DNA of 60,486 nt from Methanoregula sp. (GTDB taxonomy: Archaea; Halobacteriota; Methanomicrobia; Methanomicrobiales; Methanospirillaceae). Of the stretch, positions 1 through 7,664 are shown one piece after another; the stretch's first letter is position 1; each line of letters starts with the position of its first letter. A model generated the notes under the pieces. It ran no database searches. It was not told where the DNA came from and worked only from the letters and a program-made list of their open reading frames with translations. Both the position numbers and the translations under genes were made by a program. The DNA is taken from positions 1 through 60,486 of the forward strand of contig NZ_JAQTQD010000017.1 of the NCBI RefSeq assembly GCF_028712425.1, given 5' to 3'.

Positions 1-1168
1 TCTTCTCGTCCTTTCTCCTGATGCCCTGCTTCGAAAGGACTTCATCATCAACATCAGTATCTGTCAGATGGCAGTACGTCTCAAACATCCCTGTCCGGAT
101 GTTTCCCCACATCATTTTTTTGATAATCGTCTCGTTATATCCCTGCTGAACCATCGACGTGATTTTTGAATGCCGGAACAAATGCGGCGTGACTCGCTTA
201 CGAACACCGGCGCGCGCGGCGATCTTTTTCAACTGAAGAGCTATTCCCTCGTAGCGGAGCGGAAGGCGTTTATGAGATGTGAAAACCAGACCTTCGGATG
301 ATATAGCATACGGGTAATCATTTTTCCACTGGGCGAAATAGGGTGTAGCAGCTACGAGCCGGACGTACCGGGGTTTTTCAGTTTTCTTGTTAGTATTGAC
401 GATCATGCCGTAATTATCGATTTTGATTTGGCCCCACGTCAATGTCCCAATCTCTTCGATACGAAAACCGCCCTCATACAGCATTGCGAGAAGTGCCCGG
501 TCACGTGAGCTCATACACGCATCGATCATTTTGTGGACTTCATCTTCACTGAGCATCATCTCAGCAGTCTTGGTCATTGTGTCTGTACGGGGCACTTTGA
601 TCTCCCGGATATCATCCTTCATGAGCGGGGAATACCGGTGCTTGATCATCCAGAGATAAAACCGTTTGATGAAGTTCAGGAAATCCCTCTGGGTGTTCTG
701 CTTGTAGGGCCGGCCCTGAACTCTCGTATCCTTCATGTTGTTGATGCCCTGGTAGATGTCGGTAATGCTGTTTGTCGTGTATGGTGGAAGAAATCGTCTC
801 CATGTAATGAGCGTGAAAATGATTTTGTTCGCCCTTCCGGTGCTGATCCCCTTGGTAGCTTTCAGTTCCGAGATGAATGCCCTGATCAAGTGGGCATCTT
901 CCGGTGTTAGGCGTTTTTCTGCTGTAGCCCTGTCGATAGAATGATCTGCATACTCCGCTTTCTGGCAGTGAAACGCTCGGTCTCGGCTGGTGGGTGCAGG
1001 ATCAATCCCTTTTCTCATTGCACCGGCGAAATCCGTGTGCATATGGATTAAGCTGACGCTGGGAGAATGCGTTGGAAAACCTTTGGGGATTCTGGTCTGA
1101 AAAGAAGATGCTGCTATGGAGCTACCTTTTAGCTGGTTAGAATCCGCTTCATTCCAGCTTTTTTTCAT
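1..1168 (-). CDS. Tyrosine recombinase/integrase, C-terminus beyond window edge
   Basis: Reading the minus strand from an ATG at 1168 gives an open frame to the window edge. It is closely similar over its length to the integrase at 19,500-20,726, sharing blocks such as KATKGI.GRANKI, YKQNTQRDF, LYEGGFR.EEIG and TPHL.RHS.IT; the last is the HxxR catalytic region. It should cut and rejoin DNA at an attachment site. Other in-frame starts lie at 1042 and 1018; the domain proper begins near 1018. Codons upstream of 1107 cross a partial tRNA-Glu 3' end, so the first 18 or so codons probably belong to the neighbouring element and the gene may be a chimera formed by tandem integration. The C-terminal tyrosine is not clearly identified before the edge. 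Family call is firm; start is uncertain. Confidence 0.85.
   Translation of the reverse strand, partial: MKKSWNEADSNQLKGSSIAASSFQTRIPKGFPTHSPSVSLIHMHTDFAGAMRKGIDPAPTSRDRAFHCQKAEYADHSIDRATAEKRLTPEDAHLIRAFISELKATKGISTGRANKIIFTLITWRRFLPPYTTNSITDIYQGINNMKDTRVQGRPYKQNTQRDFLNFIKRFYLWMIKHRYSPLMKDDIREIKVPRTDTMTKTAEMMLSEDEVHKMIDACMSSRDRALLAMLYEGGFRIEEIGTLTWGQIKIDNYGMIVNTNKKTEKPRYVRLVAATPYFAQWKNDYPYAISSEGLVFTSHKRLPLRYEGIALQLKKIAARAGVRKRVTPHLFRHSKITSMVQQGYNETIIKKMMWGNIRTGMFETYCHLTDTDVDDEVLSKQGIRRKDEK
1107..1119. repeat. Partial tRNA-Glu 3' end, putative attL
   Basis: The 13 bases GATGCTGCTATGG are identical to 20,794-20,806, which hold the discriminator, acceptor 3' strand and part of the T stem of tRNA-Glu. 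About 28 further bases on the integrase side of each copy are similar but not identical (both contain GGGATTCT..CCTGA or a near match). No complete tRNA is present here. The arrangement fits the left boundary of an element integrated at the tRNA gene. The short identity means it could be coincidence, but the extended similarity and the shared reading frame argue otherwise. Confidence 0.65.
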
Positions 1169-1722
1169 GAAATCAACCCCAAATTGGGATAGTATCAAAA
1201 TATGGGGGCCATCATCATAAGTCTTTTGAATACCGGAGAGATCTGGAAAGATCATTTTTTGATTGTCGGTGATACAATACCGTATCTCATCGTATCTTTC
1301 GAGAAATCACTGAGAATAGCCTCCGGTCGTTTTTTGTTTATCATCGAGTAAATGTAAATTACTCATGTGTATACAAAATTGAGTGAAAACGGATAATATT
1401 TTTTGTTGTATTATCTGACATGAGAAACATGGAGAGATACGGATAATAATGAGATGTAAAATTGAATGTATTCTTCACTATACTTGTATTGTAGGCATCT
1501 AAAAATTACATCTCTTGTAAGATCATTTCACCCAGAAGTAGAAAAAGGCAGAGGCGAACAATCAGCTGGCTCTCATCAGGGAGATGTGGAGTTACAGTTG
1601 AGCATCTCCCTAAGGAACATCTAATTTCCTGTAATCAGCTCAACAATGTACTGATAGGTAACCGTATCTATAACCTGAGCCAGCAGAACGAAGTGTGCAG
1701 GATTGGAGTGAAAGGATCCCTG
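1169..1722. other. AT-rich intergenic stretch
   Basis: No convincing gene is seen here. The stretch lies between the left integrase and the TetR-family gene, is AT-rich around 1,320-1,500, and contains short direct similarities (ACGGATAATA occurs twice near 1,388 and 1,440) but no clear tRNA or hairpin. Confidence 0.5.
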
Positions 1723-2361
1723 CTACGTATCGTGTCTGCTCCTGACATTCGGCCCGATTAGCAGATACCTCTCCACGGTATCGATCCAGATCTTTTTTGC
1801 CACATTGATATCAATCTTCAGAACGTCGGAACTGGTGAGCAGGCCCATGGTCATCGCGATGATCATAGAGGCCGCCGTGTCTGGATCTACTTTTTGCAAC
1901 ATCACGCCCTGAGTTTTCACCCGTACAAGGCAATCACGGATGATGATCCGGTTATTGTCAAAAAGGTGAGTAAATTCTTCACGGTTTTTTGGATCCTGAC
2001 GCAATCGAATGGGCAACTGGAAGAAGATATTCGCATAAGGTTTTTGCTGCTCGAAGAGCAGTTCGGCAAGATCCCGGATAATCCGGTGTATATCGTTGTC
2101 ATACGCAAGTGTTGTTCCAAGCCCGGTCTGAATATTTCGGATCACTTCAAGGGTCACCTCGCGTAACAATGCCTCGCGGTTCTTGAAGTAACTGTAGAGT
2201 GCGGGTTTCGTAACACCAATATTTTGAGCAATCGCATCAAGCGTTACCGCATCCCATCCGTGTTCCGCTGCCACATTAAGAGCTGCGGCGATAATTTTCT
2301 TCTTCGCGTCCTGGCGATATTCCGAATGGTATTCTGTATTGATTCGTGACATCCTCATCAC
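1723..2361 (-). CDS. TetR/AcrR-family transcriptional regulator
   Basis: The 212-aa product has a TetR N-terminal helix-turn-helix at about residues 18-65 (KKKIIAAALNVAAEHGWDAV, then DAIAQNIGVTKPALYSYFKN), followed by a helical ligand-binding region. Such repressors normally bind small hydrophobic molecules and control neighbouring export genes. It is divergent from the RND exporter at 2,709, and a perfect 6-1-6 palindrome lies between them, so it probably represses the exporter operon and itself. Starts at 2361 (GTG), 2358 or 2352 are all possible because the N-terminus has clustered methionines. The ligand is unknown; a lipid or isoprenoid is only an inference from the operon. Confidence 0.9.
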   Translation of the reverse strand: MMRMSRINTEYHSEYRQDAKKKIIAAALNVAAEHGWDAVTLDAIAQNIGVTKPALYSYFKNREALLREVTLEVIRNIQTGLGTTLAYDNDIHRIIRDLAELLFEQQKPYANIFFQLPIRLRQDPKNREEFTHLFDNNRIIIRDCLVRVKTQGVMLQKVDPDTAASMIIAMTMGLLTSSDVLKIDINVAKKIWIDTVERYLLIGPNVRSRHDT

Positions 2362-2414
2362 TCTCTTGGATTGAACGGTATATTCATATTTCGTTGCCCC
2401 GAGTTACCAAATAA

Positions 2415-2427
2415 TAAGTTCAACTTA
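2415..2427. promoter_or_regulatory. Putative TetR operator palindrome
   Basis: TAAGTT-C-AACTTA is a perfect inverted repeat in the AT-rich region between the divergent regulator and exporter genes, about 55 bases upstream of the regulator start. A further half-site, AACTTAA, lies near 2,442-2,448. Size and position fit a TetR-type operator; binding is inferred. Confidence 0.55.
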
Positions 2428-2708
2428 CATATTATTAAATACAACTTAATCGACATTAAATACTGTGAAGAGATTCAAACCTCACACAGCACAGGAAATC
2501 GTAGATATGACGACAATCAGTTTTCAGCAGAGGGGTTGATGGAATTCGAACAGCACAAGGAGAACCCTAGAAAATACCAGACCTGGTGGGACACTGCTGT
2601 CTGTGTTCATATCGTGCGGAACCTCCCCGGTTACCGGACACGGATAAATGATACGTTAGTCGGGATGCCGGTACCTTACCGGCAACGAAAAGAACTGGGG
2701 AGTGCTGG

Positions 2709-5033
2709 ATGATCAAGGAACTCTTTGAAGGGATCGCGAATACGATCCTTAGGAGACCGAAGCTGGTTGCCAGCCTGATTTTTGTCCTTTTCTGTCTCGG
2801 TCTCTATGGCGTAACCATGCTCAGTATGCAGACTGGTTGGGAAACCTATATAGACAAGGATTCCCCCGACGGAGCCCTGCAAGCAAAATATGAAGATAAC
2901 TTCAAGACCGAGGCAATCATCCTCATTGTCGAAGCAGGCGACCCGCTGAGCCCGGATGTCCTTTCGTATATTGATACTCTTGAAAAAGATTTCCGGCAGC
3001 AACAGAATATCCGGAGCACACTCAGCATTGTCGATGTGCTGAAAAGTACCAATGGAGGTATCCTCCCTTCGAGCCAAGCGGAGACGGACCGTATCGTCAG
3101 TTTACTTCCCGAGAGTACCCGCAGCCAGCTCGTTCCTTCCAACGTGCTGACCCTCGTCCAGATCCAGCTTGCTCCGACATTATCCGAGACAGTCCAGAAG
3201 TCCGTGCTGGACAATGTGGCATCCATTATCGACAATTCCAACCCGCCACCAGGAGTGAAAGTGGAGATGTCCGGCACGCCTGCGTTCACTCAGCAGATGA
3301 AGGCAGGACTTACGAGTAACATGGGCATTCTTATTGGGGGAGCAATGATCCTGATGGTCATCACAATGGGGATCCTCTTCTCGTATGTCCGGTACCGGTT
3401 CATGCCAGTCGTCCTCGTCGGGATCGGCCTTGTGATCTCTCTCGGCCTGATGGGAATTGCCGGCATCAGCCTGAACATGGCGGTGATCGGCGCCTTCCCG
3501 GTCCTGATCGGCCTTGGGATCGATTACGCGATCCAGTTCCACGCCCGGTTCGACGAGGAGATCCGGAAGGGATCGATAGAGGATGCTGTTTTCATAACCG
3601 TCACCCGGACCGGCCCGGCGGTCATGTACGCGATGCTTGCCACCTGCATGGGTTTTCTTGCAATGTTTGTATCGGACGTCCCTATGATCCGTTCGTTCGG
3701 CCTTGTGGCGATTATCGGCATCTTCACCTGTTACTGGATCTCCTGCATCGGTATGCCGACACTTGCCCTCCTGCTGAAGTACCAGCCCAAGCAGCAAAAA
3801 ACCGACCAGTGTTATGCTGTGGGAACAGATGCGTGCAATACGATCATCGCGAACCCGGGGAAAAAAGGGAAGACCCGAAACGGGAAGAAGAGTTCTTTCT
3901 CTTACGGCCAGTTCCTCACGGATGTATCGGTAAAGATTGCTAAGAACCCGGTACCGGTCCTTCTCCTGGCCGGTCTTATCGCCCTGATCGGATTCCAGAT
4001 CGACCCGACCATTCCGGTGCAATCGGATGAGAACTCAATGGTTCCCACGGGTATGCCGGCTAAGATCAACATCGATAAGGTCACCCGCATCATGGGATCG
4101 ACCGATACCGCAGACTTCCTTGTCCAGGGCTCGCGCGTAACGGATCTCGATACCGTAATCTGGATGAAGGAGTTCCAGAAGTACGAACTGTCGCACCACC
4201 CGGAACTCACCGCATCCACGAGCATCGCTACCTATGTACTCCTATATAATGGCGGCATGATGCCGGAGACCCAGGCTGGGCTCGATGCCGTGCTGGGAAT
4301 GATCCCAGAGGAGACCAAAAAAACATATCTCAGCGGATCGATGTATGGGGTCATCAAATTCAACACAATAAAACTCCAGATGAAACAAAAAGACACGTTA
4401 AAGAAGCAGATGAACAAGGACATCGCGTTCCTCGAACCCCCGATTGGGATTACCATACATCCTGCAGGAAATTTTGAACTGTACACCAAGATACTGGGGT
4501 CCCTGTCGGATTCCAAGGAGACGATGACGTATCTTGGCTTCATTCTGGTCTTTGTCTTCCTCGTCCTCGTGTACCGGCACCTCCATGCAGTCTCACCGAT
4601 CATCCCGATCATTTTCGTCGTGGGCTGGAATGCCGTCATGATGTATTTCCTTAACATCGACTATACACCACTCACCGCTACGCTGGGATCAATGACTATC
4701 GGGGTGGCCGCAGAATACACCATTCTTGTGATGGAGCGATATGCTGAAGAAGAAGAGAGGACGCACAATCATCTTGCCGCTATCCAGGAGAGCGTGCAGA
4801 AGATTGGCACCGCGATAACAATCTCGGGACTTGCCACGTTCTTCGGGTTCTCGGCACTCTGCCTTGCGACATTTCCTATCATCAGCAACTTCGGCGTCAC
4901 CACCCTTATTGCCGTCGCGTTCTCCCTGATCGGTGCGATCTTCGTCATGCCCGCTGTCCTTTCCCTCATGGGGGGTCTTTCCGAATGGCTCGAAAAGAGA
5001 AAAACACACAGTACTCAAGGAGCGGGAGAATGA
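2709..5033 (+). CDS. RND-superfamily (HAE3/MMPL-type) membrane exporter
   Basis: The 774-aa protein has two RND halves. Each has one N-terminal helix (near residues 15-38 and 412-430), a large extracytoplasmic domain, then a bundle of five helices. The MMPL/HAE3 signature GLGIDYAIQFHARFDEE lies near residues 268-284 and its counterpart GVAAEYTILVMERYAEE near 664-680. Archaeal members are proton-driven exporters of hydrophobic molecules; bacterial relatives (MmpL, HpnN) move lipids and hopanoids. The gene follows the TetR operator and ends in an ATGA overlap with the next gene, so it heads the operon. In this setting a lipid or isoprenoid substrate is likely but unproven. Confidence 0.88.
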   Translation: MIKELFEGIANTILRRPKLVASLIFVLFCLGLYGVTMLSMQTGWETYIDKDSPDGALQAKYEDNFKTEAIILIVEAGDPLSPDVLSYIDTLEKDFRQQQNIRSTLSIVDVLKSTNGGILPSSQAETDRIVSLLPESTRSQLVPSNVLTLVQIQLAPTLSETVQKSVLDNVASIIDNSNPPPGVKVEMSGTPAFTQQMKAGLTSNMGILIGGAMILMVITMGILFSYVRYRFMPVVLVGIGLVISLGLMGIAGISLNMAVIGAFPVLIGLGIDYAIQFHARFDEEIRKGSIEDAVFITVTRTGPAVMYAMLATCMGFLAMFVSDVPMIRSFGLVAIIGIFTCYWISCIGMPTLALLLKYQPKQQKTDQCYAVGTDACNTIIANPGKKGKTRNGKKSSFSYGQFLTDVSVKIAKNPVPVLLLAGLIALIGFQIDPTIPVQSDENSMVPTGMPAKINIDKVTRIMGSTDTADFLVQGSRVTDLDTVIWMKEFQKYELSHHPELTASTSIATYVLLYNGGMMPETQAGLDAVLGMIPEETKKTYLSGSMYGVIKFNTIKLQMKQKDTLKKQMNKDIAFLEPPIGITIHPAGNFELYTKILGSLSDSKETMTYLGFILVFVFLVLVYRHLHAVSPIIPIIFVVGWNAVMMYFLNIDYTPLTATLGSMTIGVAAEYTILVMERYAEEEERTHNHLAAIQESVQKIGTAITISGLATFFGFSALCLATFPIISNFGVTTLIAVAFSLIGAIFVMPAVLSLMGGLSEWLEKRKTHSTQGAGE

Positions 5034-5452
5034 TCACCGTTCTGTATGTCGATACAGATCCGAAGATGTGGACAATTATTTCCCGTATCTTTGAAAAATA
5101 TGGGACGCTATCAGTATTTCCTGCGAGTTCCGGGGAAGAGGCACTCGCTTGGCTTTCTCAGTACCATGCAGACGTGATCGTATCTGACATTAATTTACCA
5201 GGAATGAGCGGGATCCAGTTCCTCCATACCCTGAGATCCAAAGGTATCTCCCTCCCTTTTATTTTTTTTTCAGAACGTGATAACCCCCGTCTGAGAAACG
5301 AGACATACATGGAAGATGTCTTCGGGTTCATTACCCGGAAAGGACTGGAGAAAAAACCGATCCTGAACCTATTGAGGCAGATCTATTGTGCAGCCGGTAG
5401 CCATGAGACGGCGTACCCGTGCAGCGATATGGAGCAGGGACATGGTACCTGA
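5030..5452 (+). CDS. Stand-alone response-regulator receiver domain 1
   Basis: The 140-aa product is a single REC domain: acidic pair in the VDTDP segment near the N-terminus, phospho-acceptor Asp in VIVSDINLPGMSG (about residue 54), and a Ser and a Lys (FFSERD, ITRKG) at the usual conserved positions. There is no output domain. The start is set at the ATG overlapping the exporter stop (ATGA), preceded by AAGGAG. Translational coupling to the exporter implies a shared function, perhaps signal-dependent control through protein contact. No histidine kinase lies in the element, so its partner must be elsewhere. Confidence 0.85.
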   Translation: MITVLYVDTDPKMWTIISRIFEKYGTLSVFPASSGEEALAWLSQYHADVIVSDINLPGMSGIQFLHTLRSKGISLPFIFFSERDNPRLRNETYMEDVFGFITRKGLEKKPILNLLRQIYCAAGSHETAYPCSDMEQGHGT

Positions 5453-5637
5453 CGGCAAGATCCCCAGTGAAAATGAAACCTGTGCAGGAATAATGACCGG
5501 CATCGTATTGAACAAGTCTGTCGGGAGACCACCGCGTACAATGCTATATGAAAATGTCGTGTTCTCATCTCTGCTGGTACAGGAAAAAGTCAGGTATCCC
5601 GGTCTGGGGTATCCATCGAACGGATAGTGTGAGATCC

Positions 5638-6057
5638 ATGCCTGCCATCTTGTTTGTCGATGATGATGAAGAGATCCTCACCCTCGGAAAATTATTCCTT
5701 GAGGGGTCGGGAACGATGACCGTTGATATCGTTACATCCGCCACTATGGCAATCGAGAAGCTCAGCCGCGGGAAGTATGATGCGATCCTGTCCGACTACC
5801 ACATGCCGGTTATGAACGGGATCGAATTACTGCACCGCGTCCGGGATGAGTTCGGGGATATCCCGTTTATACTATTCACTTGTGACGATGCACAGGAAAT
5901 ATTAACCGAAGCCCTCGAAAGCGGTGTGAATTACTGTATAGTGAAAAGTCCTGAACCAAAACACCAGTTCATGACACTGGGATACCTGCTTAGGCACCTT
6001 ATCAGACTTAGGCAAAGCCGGGACAAACAAAAGAAACCGAAGGTGCATGAACAATGA
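5638..6057 (+). CDS. Stand-alone response-regulator receiver domain 2
   Basis: The 139-aa single REC domain has acidic residues in LFVDDDEE (7-14), a phospho-acceptor Asp in AILSDYHMPVMNG, a conserved Thr in LFTCDD and a Lys in CIVKS. The start ATG at 5638 is chosen because the receiver fold begins at once; longer in-frame starts add unrelated residues. It overlaps the following radical SAM gene by ATGA, so the two are translationally coupled. It is a diverged paralogue of the receiver 185 bases upstream. Its role is unknown; with no DNA-binding domain it must act through another protein. Confidence 0.85.
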   Translation: MPAILFVDDDEEILTLGKLFLEGSGTMTVDIVTSATMAIEKLSRGKYDAILSDYHMPVMNGIELLHRVRDEFGDIPFILFTCDDAQEILTEALESGVNYCIVKSPEPKHQFMTLGYLLRHLIRLRQSRDKQKKPKVHEQ

Positions 6058-7664
6058 ACGCGGGTTACAAAATCGTACTTACCGCTGACAGAACTCTCAT
6101 GAGCGAGTATGCGGGAAACATTTTCTTTGGTTTTTCAGCCAGCGCCCCAAGAGGATTCCTACCAGACTGGTTCTATTTCCATTTTCTCTGCCCATCTGTC
6201 TCTGTAAACAGGGAGAATGGTGAAGCGTTTTACGCCCCGGTAGGATTGAGAAAGATTGAAGCGAAGCTTCTGGAATGTGGCTTTCACAGAGATGAAGTGA
6301 TTATTGCCCATCCGGATTACCTCAACAAGGCAATCGGCAGGGAGACGAAGGTAGTGAGCATAACCACGTTCGATCCTCTGGGAATTGGTCCCGTTACTTC
6401 TACATTTTCAAATCTTTTTGGCGGAGATAAGGCATACAACACTTACAAATTTTCTGAACTTATAAAAAAGCCAGTGCTGAAGAAGTACCATCCCAAAGTA
6501 GTTGTCGGGGGCCCGGGCGCATGGCAGTTGATGAATGAATGTGTGCAAAAAGTTTTTTTTGGAATCGATACCGTTGTCCTGGGCGAGGCAGAGAATACTG
6601 TCGGCCCATTATTTAAAGATGCAGTTGCAGGGAAGCCGTTGCCACGTCTGGTTAAGGCAATACCTGTAGGGGTCGAAGACATACCAAATGTTGTCGGGCC
6701 GACGATCTGCGGTCTTGTCGAAGTCTCAAGGGGATGCGGCAGAGGATGTGATTTCTGTAATCCGGCTCTTACGCAGCTGAAGTCCCGGCGCATTGATGCT
6801 ATTTTGGAGGATGTTAAAGTTAATGTCCGGCATGGACGTGATTCCGTAATCCTCCATTCTGAAGACATTTTCAGATATGGGGCAACCGGGATTTATCCGA
6901 ATCAACAGTCTGTTGAGAACCTGTTCAAAGCGGTTCTGCAGACAGAAGGTGTGAGGAAGGTAGCAGTCAGCCATGGGGCTTTTGCTTCCATAGTGTCTGC
7001 ACCCACGATGTTACCAAATATAAGCGAGATGATGCATCTGGACAAGAGAAACTGGAGAGGATACCAGGTCGGACTTGAGACTGGCAGCCCAAGACTTCTG
7101 AAAAATCACATGGCGGGCAAGTGCAAACCGTTTGCACCGGAGGAGTGGCCTGAAGTCGTCAGACAGGCAACAGGAATCTCCAATGATGCAAACTGGTTCC
7201 CTGTCTCTACTCTCATCATCGGTTTACCCGGTGAGACCTCCGATGACATCATGAAAACGCTGGAACTGGCAGACGACCTAGCAAAATACCAGATAATGAT
7301 TTATCCGCTTCTTGCGGTTCCCACCGGAAGACTATCAGAGAAAGACTGTACTGTGAAGGAGAACCTACTGCCCGAACATGTGGAACTTTTCCTCAGGTGC
7401 TGGGAGATTAGCCTTGAACTCTGGCCTAAGACATTCAAAGATATATCGGGAGGGTTGAGGTATTCCTTCATCGAAAAAGCAATGTTGAGAACCTTATTGA
7501 ACATCGGCGTTTCTTGGTCGTTAAGAAAAATTCAAACCTGTAAATCCAGCTTTCAGGATAAACAACCTTTTAAAATCGGTAAAAACACATTTCAGGTTTC
7601 CAACCAGGGTAAACTCATGTCTGTTATTTCAACCGGGTCATCCAGCAGGTACGAGGGGGGCTGA
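6054..7664 (+). CDS. B12-binding radical SAM protein, GrsA/GrsB-like
   Basis: The 536-aa protein has an N-terminal cobalamin-binding-type Rossmann region (about 1-200, with VVVGGPGAW) and a radical SAM core with the cluster motif C228-x3-C232-x2-C235 (SRGCGRGCDFCNPA), followed by STLIIGLPGET. The N-terminus (KIVLTADRTLMSEY, then FFGFSASAPRGF) resembles from memory the archaeal family containing the GDGT ring synthases GrsA/GrsB, which form cyclopentane rings in membrane lipid chains. Another C-C bond-forming lipid activity in the same family is equally possible. It is coupled to the receiver upstream (ATGA) and abuts the next gene (TGA then ATG). Radical SAM with B12 domain is certain; the lipid substrate is inferred from family and context. 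Confidence 0.8.
   Translation: MNAGYKIVLTADRTLMSEYAGNIFFGFSASAPRGFLPDWFYFHFLCPSVSVNRENGEAFYAPVGLRKIEAKLLECGFHRDEVIIAHPDYLNKAIGRETKVVSITTFDPLGIGPVTSTFSNLFGGDKAYNTYKFSELIKKPVLKKYHPKVVVGGPGAWQLMNECVQKVFFGIDTVVLGEAENTVGPLFKDAVAGKPLPRLVKAIPVGVEDIPNVVGPTICGLVEVSRGCGRGCDFCNPALTQLKSRRIDAILEDVKVNVRHGRDSVILHSEDIFRYGATGIYPNQQSVENLFKAVLQTEGVRKVAVSHGAFASIVSAPTMLPNISEMMHLDKRNWRGYQVGLETGSPRLLKNHMAGKCKPFAPEEWPEVVRQATGISNDANWFPVSTLIIGLPGETSDDIMKTLELADDLAKYQIMIYPLLAVPTGRLSEKDCTVKENLLPEHVELFLRCWEISLELWPKTFKDISGGLRYSFIEKAMLRTLLNIGVSWSLRKIQTCKSSFQDKQPFKIGKNTFQVSNQGKLMSVISTGSSSRYEGG

Noticed and set aside
2371-2712. 113-codon plus ORF between the TetR gene and the exporter
   Set aside because: It covers the operator and promoter region, has no family features, and ends inside the exporter start; probably chance.
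3180-4022. 280-codon minus ORF opposite the exporter
   Set aside because: Antisense shadow; composition rich in Asp/His/Arg typical of reversed GC-biased codons.
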